Shown here one piece after another: positions 1-6,521 of a DNA stretch of 17,652 nucleotides (positions are counted from its first letter, which is position 1; each line of letters begins with the position of its first letter). Source of the DNA: Neisseriaceae bacterium (GTDB lineage: Bacteria > Pseudomonadota > Gammaproteobacteria > Burkholderiales > Neisseriaceae); contig JAFSQZ010000188.1 of NCBI GenBank assembly GCA_017446355.1, forward strand, positions 1 to 17,652, given 5' to 3'. The notes under the pieces are model-generated. The model saw only the letters and a program-made list of their open reading frames with translations, did not search any database and was not told the origin of the DNA. The position numbers were made by a program, and so were the translations under genes.

Positions 1-780
1 ATTCAACAATTTGCTTATGTCAAAGGCAAAGACGCAACCGATATGCAACTTTTAATTGACGCAATGGATTTGTTGTATAGCAAAACATTTGACGGTTTTT
101 GTTTGGTATCGTCTGATAGCGATTTCACACCATTAGCACAAAGATTGCGTCAATCAGGAATGATGGTTTATGGTTTTGGTTTGCAAAAAACACCTAAATC
201 ATTGATTATGTCTTGTGATAGTTTTATTTATTTTGAAAATTTACTTCCTGATGAAAAAATAGATAAAAAATCAGACGATGCTTCCGAAGATAATAAAGAA
301 AAACAAAATAATACCCAACAATCATTGAATAAAAAAACACCTATACAACAAATTATTTATTCAGCAATCAAACAATGTGCTGATGAAACTGGCTGGGTCT
401 ATGTGGGACAATTAGGAACATACATTAGAAATGTTCTCCCTGATTATGATCCAAGAAGTTTTGGATTTTCTCAATTATCCAAGCATTTAAAATCATTTGG
501 AACTATACAAATATCTACCAACGATAGAAATATTATGCATTGTCGCAAAATTCCATTTAGAGAATTTATTACTGTATTACAAGAAACAGTAGAAAAATAC
601 AAAGATGAACAAGGATATGTGGATATAGCCAAAGCAAAATCTCAAACCAAGAGCAAATGGAATTGGGAAGAATATGGATTTAAATCTTTCCAAGAAATAT
701 TAGAAAAAACGCACGGTGTAACGATTTATGAAAACAAAAAGTTTAAATATACAATAATAAACACAAATGAGAAAAAATAA
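1..780 (+). CDS. NYN-domain nuclease-like protein with C-terminal LOTUS (OST-HTH) domains, 5' end outside window
   Basis: The reading frame is open from base 1, so the gene starts upstream; the first in-window ATG (43) lies inside a conserved region and is not the start. The visible N-terminal part has NYN/PIN-like features: a KGKDATDMQLLIDAMDL segment and LVSSDSDFTPLAQRLR, whose aspartates usually bind the metal in this fold. The first acidic strand of the domain is missing. After a polar Lys/Asn/Gln-rich linker (about 250-335) comes a LOTUS/OST-HTH domain (about 340-545, with GWVYVGQLGTYIRN and DPRSFGFSQLSKHLKS). A second, more divergent one follows (about 560-760, GYVDIAKAK and EEYGFKSFQEIL). 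Proteins of this design (LabA/MARF1-like) are predicted RNA-binding ribonucleases; the substrate is unknown. The gene is AT-rich and carries no DUS, unlike most genes beside it. Confidence 0.8.
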   Translation: MQQFAYVKGKDATDMQLLIDAMDLLYSKTFDGFCLVSSDSDFTPLAQRLRQSGMMVYGFGLQKTPKSLIMSCDSFIYFENLLPDEKIDKKSDDASEDNKEKQNNTQQSLNKKTPIQQIIYSAIKQCADETGWVYVGQLGTYIRNVLPDYDPRSFGFSQLSKHLKSFGTIQISTNDRNIMHCRKIPFREFITVLQETVEKYKDEQGYVDIAKAKSQTKSKWNWEEYGFKSFQEILEKTHGVTIYENKKFKYTIINTNEKK

Positions 781-782
781 TA

Positions 783-797
783 TTCAGGCTGCCTGAA
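783..797. repeat. DUS palindrome TTCAGGCTGCCTGAA
   Basis: Full palindromic uptake word between the NYN gene and recG. Read on the + strand it contains AGGCTGCCTGAA, and on the - strand AGGCAGCCTGAA. It can fold as a short 6-7 bp hairpin and lies 3 bases after the upstream stop codon. Confidence 0.85.
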
Positions 798-877
798 ACA
801 ATATTTCAATATTTATCGTATGCCAAAAACTTTGTAAAATCCAAAACTGATGCACAACTTTCAACCGACTTTAAAAT

Positions 878-2923
878 ATGCTGCCTGAAACGCAAAAAAT
901 TCTTTCCATCACCGACAAAACCGCACAAAAACTGGCCAAGCTCAACTTGCATACGCTGTGGGATTTAGCTTTGCATTTACCCTTGCGTTACGAAGACGAA
1001 ACCCACATCACACCTATTGCAGACGCGCCTTTTGGACAGGTATGCCAAGTGCAAGGTGAAGTGTTTTTTCAACAAGTTCAATTCAAACCGCGCAAACAGT
1101 TAATTGTCCGCATTAAAGACAGCGCGGGTACGCCTTTGGTATTGCGTTTTTTACATTTTTATCCCAGTCAGCAGCAACAATTAGCCGTTGGCAAAAAAGT
1201 GCGTGCATTAGGCGAAGTGAAACACGGTTACTTCGGCACAGAAATGATTCACCCAAAAATTCACAGCGCGGAAAACACTTCACTTGCCGAACATTTAACC
1301 CCTATTTACCCCACCACCGCTGGTTTAAATCAATCCACTTTACACCGTATTATTCAGGCAGCCTTAACACATTTAAACCACACAGAAACGCTGCCTGAAA
1401 GCTTGTTGGCATCACTTAATCTGCCACCCTTGATGGACAGTTTACGCTTATTGCACAATCCGCCCCCAGAAATCGCGGCACACACTTTAACCGACCAACA
1501 TTTACCCGCTTGGCAACGGCTAAAATTTGATGAATTATTGGCGCAACAATTATCTATGCAACTTGCCAAACAAAAACGTTTTTCAGGCAGCGCAAAACCG
1601 CTTTTAGGCAACGGTCAATACACGCAAAAACTGTTAAACACCCTGCCCTTTTCTTTAACGCAAGCACAACAACGCGTCATTGCCGAAATCCAACACGATT
1701 TGGCACAAAACCACCCTATGCACCGATTATTACAAGGCGATGTTGGCAGTGGCAAAACCATTGTCGCCGCACTGGCTGCCTTAACGGCTTTGGAAGACAA
1801 CAATCATTTTCAGGTAGCCATTATGGCACCCACCGAAATTTTGGCAGAACAACATTATTTAAAATTCAAACAATGGTTTACACCGCTTGGGATAGAAGTC
1901 GCTTGGCTTTCAGGCAGCCTGAAAAAGAAAGAAAAAGACGCAGCGAAAAGCGCGTTGGCTGATGGCAGTATTCGTGTAGCTGTTGGCACGCACGCCCTAT
2001 TTCAAAATGACGTTAGCTTTCAAAATTTAGGGCTAGTCATTGTGGACGAACAACATCGTTTTGGCGTAGCGCAACGCTTGGCATTAAAAAACAAAGGCGA
2101 AGATGTTCATCAACTAATGATGTCCGCCACCCCTATTCCACGCACACTGGCAATGAGTTTTTTTGCCGATTTAGACGTATCGTCCATTGATGAGCTACCC
2201 CCAAATCGCACACCAATTACCACCAAACTGGTCAACAACATTCGCCGCGAAGAAGTGGAAGGATTTGTCTTAAAAACCTGCCAAATGGGACAACAAGCCT
2301 ATTGGGTTTGTCCACTGATTGAAGAAAGCGAAACCCTACAACTACAAACCGCCACCGAAACATTAGCCACCCTACAAGATGCCCTACCACAACTCAATAT
2401 TGGTTTGGTACACGGAAAAATGAAAGCCGCCGAAAAAGCCGAAGTAATGGCAAAATTCGTTTCAGGCAGCCTGAATGTATTGGTTGCCACCACCGTTATT
2501 GAAGTTGGCGTAGACGTACCCAATGCCAGTTTAATGGTTATTGAACACGCCGAACGTATGGGGTTAGCACAATTACACCAATTACGCGGACGCGTTGGAC
2601 GTGGCAGCGCAAAAAGCACGTGCATACTATTATTTGCCGAACCATTAGGCGAACTTAGCAAAGCACGTTTAAAAGTTATTTACGAACACACCGACGGTTT
2701 TGAAATTGCACGCCAAGATTTAAACTTACGCGGACCTGGTGAATTTCTAGGCGCACGTCAAAGCGGCGTTCCAATGTTACGTTTTGCCAACTTGGAAGAC
2801 GATTTACTTTTGCTGGAACAAGCACGCAACATTGCGCCGCAACTTATTAACACCCAACCCAACGTGGTTACGCATCATTTAGACGTGTGGTTACACAACA
2901 AAAAAGACTTCTTGACCGCCTAA
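878..2923 (+). CDS. recG: ATP-dependent DNA helicase RecG
   Basis: RecG is a superfamily 2 helicase that drives branch migration and regression of stalled forks and Holliday junctions. The 681 aa match the usual length (about 680-690). An N-terminal wedge/OB region (to about 260) is followed by Walker A GDVGSGKT (287-294), motif II DEQH (390-393), motif III SATPIPRT, the QLRGRVGRG motif VI and the C-terminal DLNLRGPGEFLGARQSG stretch typical of RecG. The ATG at 878 gives the N-terminus expected for Neisseria RecG (MLPETQKxLxITD), but no clear Shine-Dalgarno precedes it. The start codon is itself part of a DUS-like word (ATGCTGCCTGAA). Several further DUS copies lie in the gene (1353, 1390, 1582, 1909, 2461), where they encode QAA, LPE or SGSLK/N peptides. 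Confidence 0.97.
   Translation: MLPETQKILSITDKTAQKLAKLNLHTLWDLALHLPLRYEDETHITPIADAPFGQVCQVQGEVFFQQVQFKPRKQLIVRIKDSAGTPLVLRFLHFYPSQQQQLAVGKKVRALGEVKHGYFGTEMIHPKIHSAENTSLAEHLTPIYPTTAGLNQSTLHRIIQAALTHLNHTETLPESLLASLNLPPLMDSLRLLHNPPPEIAAHTLTDQHLPAWQRLKFDELLAQQLSMQLAKQKRFSGSAKPLLGNGQYTQKLLNTLPFSLTQAQQRVIAEIQHDLAQNHPMHRLLQGDVGSGKTIVAALAALTALEDNNHFQVAIMAPTEILAEQHYLKFKQWFTPLGIEVAWLSGSLKKKEKDAAKSALADGSIRVAVGTHALFQNDVSFQNLGLVIVDEQHRFGVAQRLALKNKGEDVHQLMMSATPIPRTLAMSFFADLDVSSIDELPPNRTPITTKLVNNIRREEVEGFVLKTCQMGQQAYWVCPLIEESETLQLQTATETLATLQDALPQLNIGLVHGKMKAAEKAEVMAKFVSGSLNVLVATTVIEVGVDVPNASLMVIEHAERMGLAQLHQLRGRVGRGSAKSTCILLFAEPLGELSKARLKVIYEHTDGFEIARQDLNLRGPGEFLGARQSGVPMLRFANLEDDLLLLEQARNIAPQLINTQPNVVTHHLDVWLHNKKDFLTA
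1909..1923. repeat. DUS palindrome inside recG
   Basis: TTCAGGCAGCCTGAA in frame, encoding the Ser-Gly-Ser-Leu-Lys part of RecG between the Walker A and DEQH motifs, a surface position that tolerates change. Confidence 0.85.
2461..2475. repeat. DUS palindrome inside recG
   Basis: Second full palindromic copy in recG, again read as Ser-Gly-Ser-Leu-Asn, in the second helicase lobe just before LVATTVIEVG. Confidence 0.85.
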
Positions 2924-2927
2924 ATAT

Positions 2928-2942
2928 TTCAGGCAGCCTGAA
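2928..2942. repeat. DUS palindrome after recG
   Basis: TTCAGGCAGCCTGAA begins 4 bases after the recG stop and is followed by AAAA. It can form a short hairpin but has no T-tract on the + strand, so a terminator role for recG is not clear. Confidence 0.8.
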
Positions 2943-3026
2943 AAACTTTAAATCTTCAATATTTAGTAATAAGTGTGCTAAAAGATACAAATTTTATAAA
3001 GCTTTCCAGTCAAAAAACGCTCCCTT

Positions 3027-3056
3027 TTGAACAAATACAACAAACAATGTTAAAAT
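3027..3056 (+). promoter_or_regulatory. Candidate sigma-70 promoter of prmA
   Basis: -35 TTGAAC (3027-3032), 18-bp spacer, -10 TAAAAT (3051-3056). The expected transcription start near 3063 leaves a short leader of about 30 bases before the prmA ATG at 3093. Four of six and five of six consensus matches. Confidence 0.5.
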
Positions 3057-3092
3057 GCCCATCTTTGCTAAAACCACTGCATTACTGTATTT

Positions 3093-3983
3093 ATGTTTTA
3101 TCAACAAGCCAGTATTCCCTTAAATGAAACACAAGCCGAAGTCTTTTCCGATGCACTAATGGATTTAGGTGCTTTATCCAGTGCCATTGAAGATGCTTTC
3201 GCAGGCACAGACAACGAAGAACCCATTTTTGGTGAACCCACTATGCCACAACAACAATTGTGGCAACAAAGTATGGTTGTGGCTTTATTTGATGAAAAAA
3301 CCAATGTAGCAGATGTTTTACAACAAGCAGCCATACAAACAGAAATAACGCTGCCTGAATATCAAATAACACGCATTGAAGAACAAGATTGGGTGCGACT
3401 CACTCAATCACAGTTTGACCCCATTAAAATTTCTGACCGCTTGTGGATTACCCCTACTTGGCATAACACACCTGACCATTTAGCCATCAATTTGCGTCTT
3501 GACCCTGGTTTAGCTTTTGGGACAGGCAGCCACCCCACCACACATTTATGCTTACAATGGTTAGACAAAAATTTATTCGGCAAAGAAAACGTATTGGATT
3601 ACGGTTGTGGTTCTGGTATTTTAACGATTGCAGCACTCAAACTGGGTGCAAGTTCGGCAACAGGCGTAGATATTGACCCACAAGCCATTCAAGCCAGCCA
3701 GAATAATGCTGTACAAAATAATGTTCAGGCAGCCTTTTATTTACCTGATGAGCTGCCTGAACACCAGCAATTTGATGTCGTTGTTGCCAATATTTTGGCA
3801 AACCCTTTGCGTATGCTTGGACAAATGCTTGCCGCACGCACAAAAACAGGTGGACGCATCGTATTATCGGGAATTTTGGCAGAACAAGTAAATGAAATGA
3901 GCGCAATTTATGCGCAATGGTTTGAAATGCAGCCTGCTATTATCAACAACGGCTGGGCGTGTTTATGTGGTATAAAACGCTAG
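3093..3983 (+). CDS. prmA: Ribosomal protein L11 methyltransferase PrmA
   Basis: PrmA uses S-adenosylmethionine to trimethylate amino groups of ribosomal protein L11. The 296 aa fit the family (about 290-295). The N-terminal substrate-binding domain contains ALSSAIEDA and the IFGEP motif. It is followed by the family signature LDPGLAFGTGSHPTT, the SAM-binding glycine loop DYGCGSG (169-175) and the catalytic-region VVANILANPL motif. A promoter lies just upstream; no strong Shine-Dalgarno is visible before the ATG. The next gene starts 17 bases after the stop, so the two are probably co-transcribed. DUS words at 3350, 3724 and 3752 lie in the coding region and encode LPE and QAA peptides. Confidence 0.96.
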   Translation: MFYQQASIPLNETQAEVFSDALMDLGALSSAIEDAFAGTDNEEPIFGEPTMPQQQLWQQSMVVALFDEKTNVADVLQQAAIQTEITLPEYQITRIEEQDWVRLTQSQFDPIKISDRLWITPTWHNTPDHLAINLRLDPGLAFGTGSHPTTHLCLQWLDKNLFGKENVLDYGCGSGILTIAALKLGASSATGVDIDPQAIQASQNNAVQNNVQAAFYLPDELPEHQQFDVVVANILANPLRMLGQMLAARTKTGGRIVLSGILAEQVNEMSAIYAQWFEMQPAIINNGWACLCGIKR

Positions 3984-4000
3984 TTTAGCTGTGAGTATCA

Positions 4001-4861
4001 ATGATGGATGAAAATATTACGTTTGAATGCCCCAATTGCAAGCATTCTATGAACATTAACTATAAAATTTTGCGCATACTAAAAGGACACACCAGTTGTC
4101 CACGTTGTGCTGCACGATTTCATTTTATTTTAGAAAGCAAAAAGAAAGCAGCATCCACCCAGCAAGAACAGACAAATTCAGCATTATCGCAACGCGCCCC
4201 TAGTTTAGCAAAAGAGCCTGTACAAACCGTGCCAAAACAACAAAATCATCAACCCAATATAATTGCCCAAAAACAAGCAACCACAAAAAAACAAATGTCA
4301 CGCAAAAAAGTCTTACATTATCGTGTGCCTAAATACAACGTTGTCAGTGAATACGTTCATAACAAAAGAAAAAAAACATACAAAGAAAACGCTGTTAGTG
4401 CACCAACTTATCATATGCCAAAATTCACTACCCAAGATAGTGAATTACTTAAAAAACAACAAGACACACGCACTAATACAGCCAAAGCTGAAACCGTAGC
4501 CAATTTGCAAAAGGCTAGGTCTGTTAACCAAAAGGACAACTTTGCTGACGTGGGTACCACTTCAACAGCATTTCGTTCAACTGACGAACAAAATACGCAA
4601 TTACCTACAACCAATCTCAACACAGTTGAACAAGCACATCATCAACACAATACGATGGAACAAGCTGACCATTTACCATTCTCTTTGGTAAATACCCAAG
4701 ACAATCAGTTGAGAACGGTTTCGTCTGAACAGGAATTGCAGCAAATGCCTATGCACACAATCCCTCAACAGCACCCAGAATTCAACTGGATGATTGCCAG
4801 CATTGCAGCGTTAGTTGTGTTTATTGTGCAACTTTTTTATCTGATTTTAATGTTAATTTAA
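4001..4861 (+). CDS. Zinc-ribbon (MJ0042-type) protein with C-terminal membrane anchor
   Basis: Function unknown. The N-terminus has a two-CxxC zinc ribbon (C10, C13, C33, C36) of the MJ0042 type found at the start of DUF3426 proteins, which often follow prmA in beta-proteobacteria. Residues about 45-260 are a low-complexity Gln/Thr/Asn/Lys-rich stretch with no domain I recognise. One hydrophobic segment (about 262-286, starting NWMIASIAALVVF) ends at the last residue. The protein therefore appears tail-anchored with a cytoplasmic zinc ribbon, and the periplasmic DUF3426 domain that would normally follow the membrane segment is absent. ATG 4001 has a weak GTGAG ribosome site 5 bases upstream; ATG 4004 is equally possible. 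Likely co-transcribed with prmA. Confidence 0.75.
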   Translation: MMDENITFECPNCKHSMNINYKILRILKGHTSCPRCAARFHFILESKKKAASTQQEQTNSALSQRAPSLAKEPVQTVPKQQNHQPNIIAQKQATTKKQMSRKKVLHYRVPKYNVVSEYVHNKRKKTYKENAVSAPTYHMPKFTTQDSELLKKQQDTRTNTAKAETVANLQKARSVNQKDNFADVGTTSTAFRSTDEQNTQLPTTNLNTVEQAHHQHNTMEQADHLPFSLVNTQDNQLRTVSSEQELQQMPMHTIPQQHPEFNWMIASIAALVVFIVQLFYLILMLI

Positions 4862-4863
4862 CA

Positions 4864-4878
4864 TTCAGGCAGCCTGAA
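4864..4878. repeat. DUS palindrome after the zinc-ribbon gene
   Basis: TTCAGGCAGCCTGAA two bases after the stop codon. Confidence 0.85.
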
Positions 4879-4886
4879 AGCCTTGT

Positions 4887-4919
4887 AATTCGTCATTCTG
4901 ACCCTGAATAACGAATTTT
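4887..4919 (+). terminator. Possible weak terminator hairpin
   Basis: AATTCGT (4887-4893) and ATTC (4895-4898) pair with GAAT (4906-4909) and ACGAATT (4911-4917), with one C/A mismatch and the loop TGACCCT. A short TTTT run (4916-4919) overlaps and follows the 3' arm. The position between the zinc-ribbon gene and the Smr gene fits a terminator, but the T-tract is short, so it may only be a structured repeat. Confidence 0.4.
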
Positions 4920-4958
4920 GCAAAGCTTTCTGCCTTTTTTTGTTTCTAAACAAACACT

Positions 4959-5591
4959 ATGAACTTCCAAGAACAATTAAAAAATTTACACAAACAAGCC
5001 AAAGAAGAAGCACGCGTCAAACAACAGGCTGCCTTAAAAGCACAACAAGCCAAAGAAGAAGAGCCTGATTTTGCCAGCTTAATGAGCGATGTTATCCCCC
5101 TAAAAAGCACACAACGCTATGTCGCCCCCGTAGACAAAACGCCCATAAAAGTACGCAAACACTCATCAATAGAACCAGATGAAGACCGTTATTTTTACAT
5201 AGGCGAAGGCGATACACGTATTGAAGTGCCCGACACATTCAGCAAAAATGGACAAGGCAGCAACGATATCAAACGTCTTCAAGCAGGACATTGGGAAGTT
5301 GTAGCGGACGTAGATTTGCACGGTTACACCCAAGAAGAAGCACAACAAACGCTTAATGAATTTATAGAATTTCTCAAACAACGTGGTGTATGTGGTGAAA
5401 TCATTCACGGCAGTGGTTTAAATTCATCAGGTTACGTCCCCAAACTCAAAACCACTGTCCGCCGTTGGTTGATGCAACATCCAGACGTTTTAGCGTATTG
5501 TGAACCACGCAAAGGCAATGACGGTGCAGTACGCATCTTAATTAAACGCCAAAGAAAACCCGATATTTGGGCCGAAGATGAAAAACGCTAA
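4959..5591 (+). CDS. Smr-domain protein (SmrA/SmrB-like putative endonuclease)
   Basis: The C-terminal Smr domain (about 116-197) carries the DLHG motif (119-122) and an IIHGSG motif (148-153) followed by WLMQHPDVLAY, the hallmarks of bacterial stand-alone Smr proteins. The family includes SmrB, which cleaves mRNA at collided ribosomes, and SmrA; this sequence cannot decide between them. The N-terminal third is a Lys/Glu/Ala/Gln-rich likely coiled coil. It is followed by FASLMSDVIPLK, resembling the conserved stretch before Smr domains in proteobacterial homologues. Length (210 aa) fits SmrA/SmrB. No Shine-Dalgarno is visible before ATG 4959; the start is chosen from the fit of the N-terminus. 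It is followed directly by a separate promoter unit. Confidence 0.9.
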   Translation: MNFQEQLKNLHKQAKEEARVKQQAALKAQQAKEEEPDFASLMSDVIPLKSTQRYVAPVDKTPIKVRKHSSIEPDEDRYFYIGEGDTRIEVPDTFSKNGQGSNDIKRLQAGHWEVVADVDLHGYTQEEAQQTLNEFIEFLKQRGVCGEIIHGSGLNSSGYVPKLKTTVRRWLMQHPDVLAYCEPRKGNDGAVRILIKRQRKPDIWAEDEKR

Positions 5592-5606
5592 AACCTAATC
5601 CTTAAC

Positions 5607-5635
5607 TTGACAAAACCAAACAATAAAAGCAGAAT
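5607..5635 (+). promoter_or_regulatory. Sigma-70 promoter of the attenuator unit
   Basis: A perfect -35 TTGACA (5607-5612), a 17-bp spacer and -10 CAGAAT (5630-5635). The expected start near 5642 gives a leader RNA of about 210 bases that contains the aromatic leader peptide and the alternative hairpins before the ATG at 5851. Confidence 0.65.
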
Positions 5636-5677
5636 GCGCAACATATTCGTTTTAAAAACATACCGTAAACTATGTCT

Positions 5678-5734
5678 ATGAACCCGCTTTTTTTCACTTT
5701 TTCTTATTGGTACTACCACGCTTCGGCGCGGTAG
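5678..5734 (+). CDS. Aromatic-rich attenuator leader peptide
   Basis: An 18-codon frame reading MNPLFFTFSYWYYHASAR and then TAG (5732-5734); an in-frame ATG at 5672 would add Met-Ser. It holds three Phe, three Tyr and one Trp within a ten-residue run, the composition of control codons in attenuation leader peptides such as PheL and TrpL. Its Tyr-Tyr codons (5711-5716) lie in the 5' arm of the first RNA hairpin and its stop codon lies in the 3' arm, so translation would control folding. No clear Shine-Dalgarno is visible. Too short for homology; the call rests on composition and on the RNA structures around it. Confidence 0.6.
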   Translation: MNPLFFTFSYWYYHASAR

Positions 5735-5797
5735 TCTTTTTGCGTGTAAAAAACCACATTAAGCTAACCGCCAAAAAAATTGCTGGCGGTTTTCTTT
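5712..5797 (+). promoter_or_regulatory. Transcription attenuator (pause, antiterminator and terminator hairpins)
   Basis: Segment 1:2: ACTACC and CGC pair with GCG and GGTAGT around a TTCG loop (5712-5735, one A/C mismatch). Segment 3:4: AACCGCCA (5766-5773) pairs perfectly with TGGCGGTT (5784-5791) around a 10-base loop and runs into TTTTCTTT (5790-5797), an intrinsic terminator. Segment 2:3: GCGGTAG (5728-5734) can pair with CTAACCGC (5764-5771, one bulged A), which would block both other hairpins. A ribosome stalled on the aromatic codons would cover segment 1 and favour 2:3, allowing read-through. This is the E. coli trp/phe logic, inferred here from base pairing by eye. Confidence 0.6.
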
Positions 5798-5821
5798 GCA
5801 GCCTGAAAATTGCCCCATCTT

Positions 5822-5833
5822 TTCAGGCTGCCT
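5822..5833 (-). repeat. DUS of the AGGCAGCCTGAA type
   Basis: TTCAGGCTGCCT without the second palindromic arm. With GCAGCCTGAA at 5798-5807 this is one of only three places in the window where the minority dialect occurs without the majority one; both lie between the attenuator and the next start codon. Confidence 0.6.
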
Positions 5834-5850
5834 GTACAAGGAAAATCGCG

Positions 5851-6345
5851 ATGCACGCCACCACACTTTCTATTGCTCACAACGCAACGCCATTACGCAC
5901 CATTATTGTGGTAGAACATTTTTGCACCACACCATCTCAAAACCTATGTCAGTCCGATATTATCTACCAAGATCTGCTGCCTGAAATTCGCACCACTGCC
6001 CTACTCATCGCGGCCAGCCGACACGATTTTACACAACGCAGTCCACAACGTTTTAGCGACCCTGCTGACTGGCTTGCTGCGCAAATTTTAGTTTTAAACG
6101 CCAAAATCGCCCACATTCCAGAACAAAAAATTCCTTTACTAAACCTTGCCAACCAACGCGCCCAACAATTCGCACAACAACATCAATTGGCTTTTGAAAC
6201 CACAAAAGGTAAAAATCTAACACTTTCCCTACCCAACAACACCACTATGTTCAGTTGCTTATTGATGAAAACGCGTGAAAACAACCCTATTGCCAACACT
6301 TTATCTTTACGTAAAAATATTTTAAAACCGTTTAAAACCATTTAG
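5851..6345 (+). CDS. Unrecognised protein, 164 aa, behind the aromatic attenuator
   Basis: I do not recognise this family. The start at 5851 (MHATTLSIAH) is chosen because AAGGA (5838-5842) lies 8 bases upstream; the longer in-frame TTG start at 5707 would overlap the terminator hairpin. The product has no signal peptide or membrane segment. It opens with a hydrophobic strand (RTIIVVEHFC), has a likely helical middle (LLPEIRTTALLIAASRHDF; ADWLAAQILVLNAKIA), and ends basic. Two cysteines, C26 and C33, lie in HFCTTPSQNLCQ. GCTGCCTGAA (5976) falls inside the gene. It is probably the sole gene of its unit, since the ctr operon converges from the other side. The leader suggests control by charged Phe/Tyr/Trp tRNA, so a role linked to aromatic amino acids is possible but unsupported by the protein itself. 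Confidence 0.65.
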   Translation: MHATTLSIAHNATPLRTIIVVEHFCTTPSQNLCQSDIIYQDLLPEIRTTALLIAASRHDFTQRSPQRFSDPADWLAAQILVLNAKIAHIPEQKIPLLNLANQRAQQFAQQHQLAFETTKGKNLTLSLPNNTTMFSCLLMKTRENNPIANTLSLRKNILKPFKTI

Positions 6346-6474
6346 ATTAAGCAAGCATACATTGTTCATCGTATCAAACCGCGCAATCTTTAATCGCTTT
6401 TCGCCTAAACTTTGATACCATTTCATTGTTGTTAAACGCCTACAAAAATCATTATTCTGCTCAATAACAGCCAT

Positions 6475-6509
6475 AAAAAATGCTGCCTGAAAGAAATATT
6501 CAGGCAGCA
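6475..6509 (-). terminator. Terminator of ctrABCD made from inverted DUS copies
   Basis: TGCTGCCTGAA (6481-6491) and TTCAGGCAGCA (6499-6509) form a perfect 11-bp stem with a 7-base loop. On the - strand the stem is followed directly by TTTTTT (6475-6480), so it is a canonical intrinsic terminator 13 bases after the ctrD stop. Paired uptake sequences serving as terminators are well known in Neisseriaceae. Confidence 0.85.
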
Positions 6510-6521
6510 CACAATCATTCA

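Noticed and set aside
2299..2661. 120-aa frame on the - strand
   Set aside because: Lies wholly inside recG, antisense to conserved helicase motifs; a shadow frame.
3637..3906. 89-aa frame on the - strand and a 72-aa + frame in the same place
   Set aside because: Both overlap the conserved methyltransferase core of prmA.
5711..5735. Possible tRNA-like fold near TACTACC...GGTAGT
   Set aside because: Only one short stem; no cloverleaf, no T-loop or acceptor pairing. Fits an attenuator hairpin better.
5707..6345. Long form of the unknown gene starting at TTG 5707
   Set aside because: It would translate through the attenuator terminator; ATG 5851 has an AAGGA at 8 bases.
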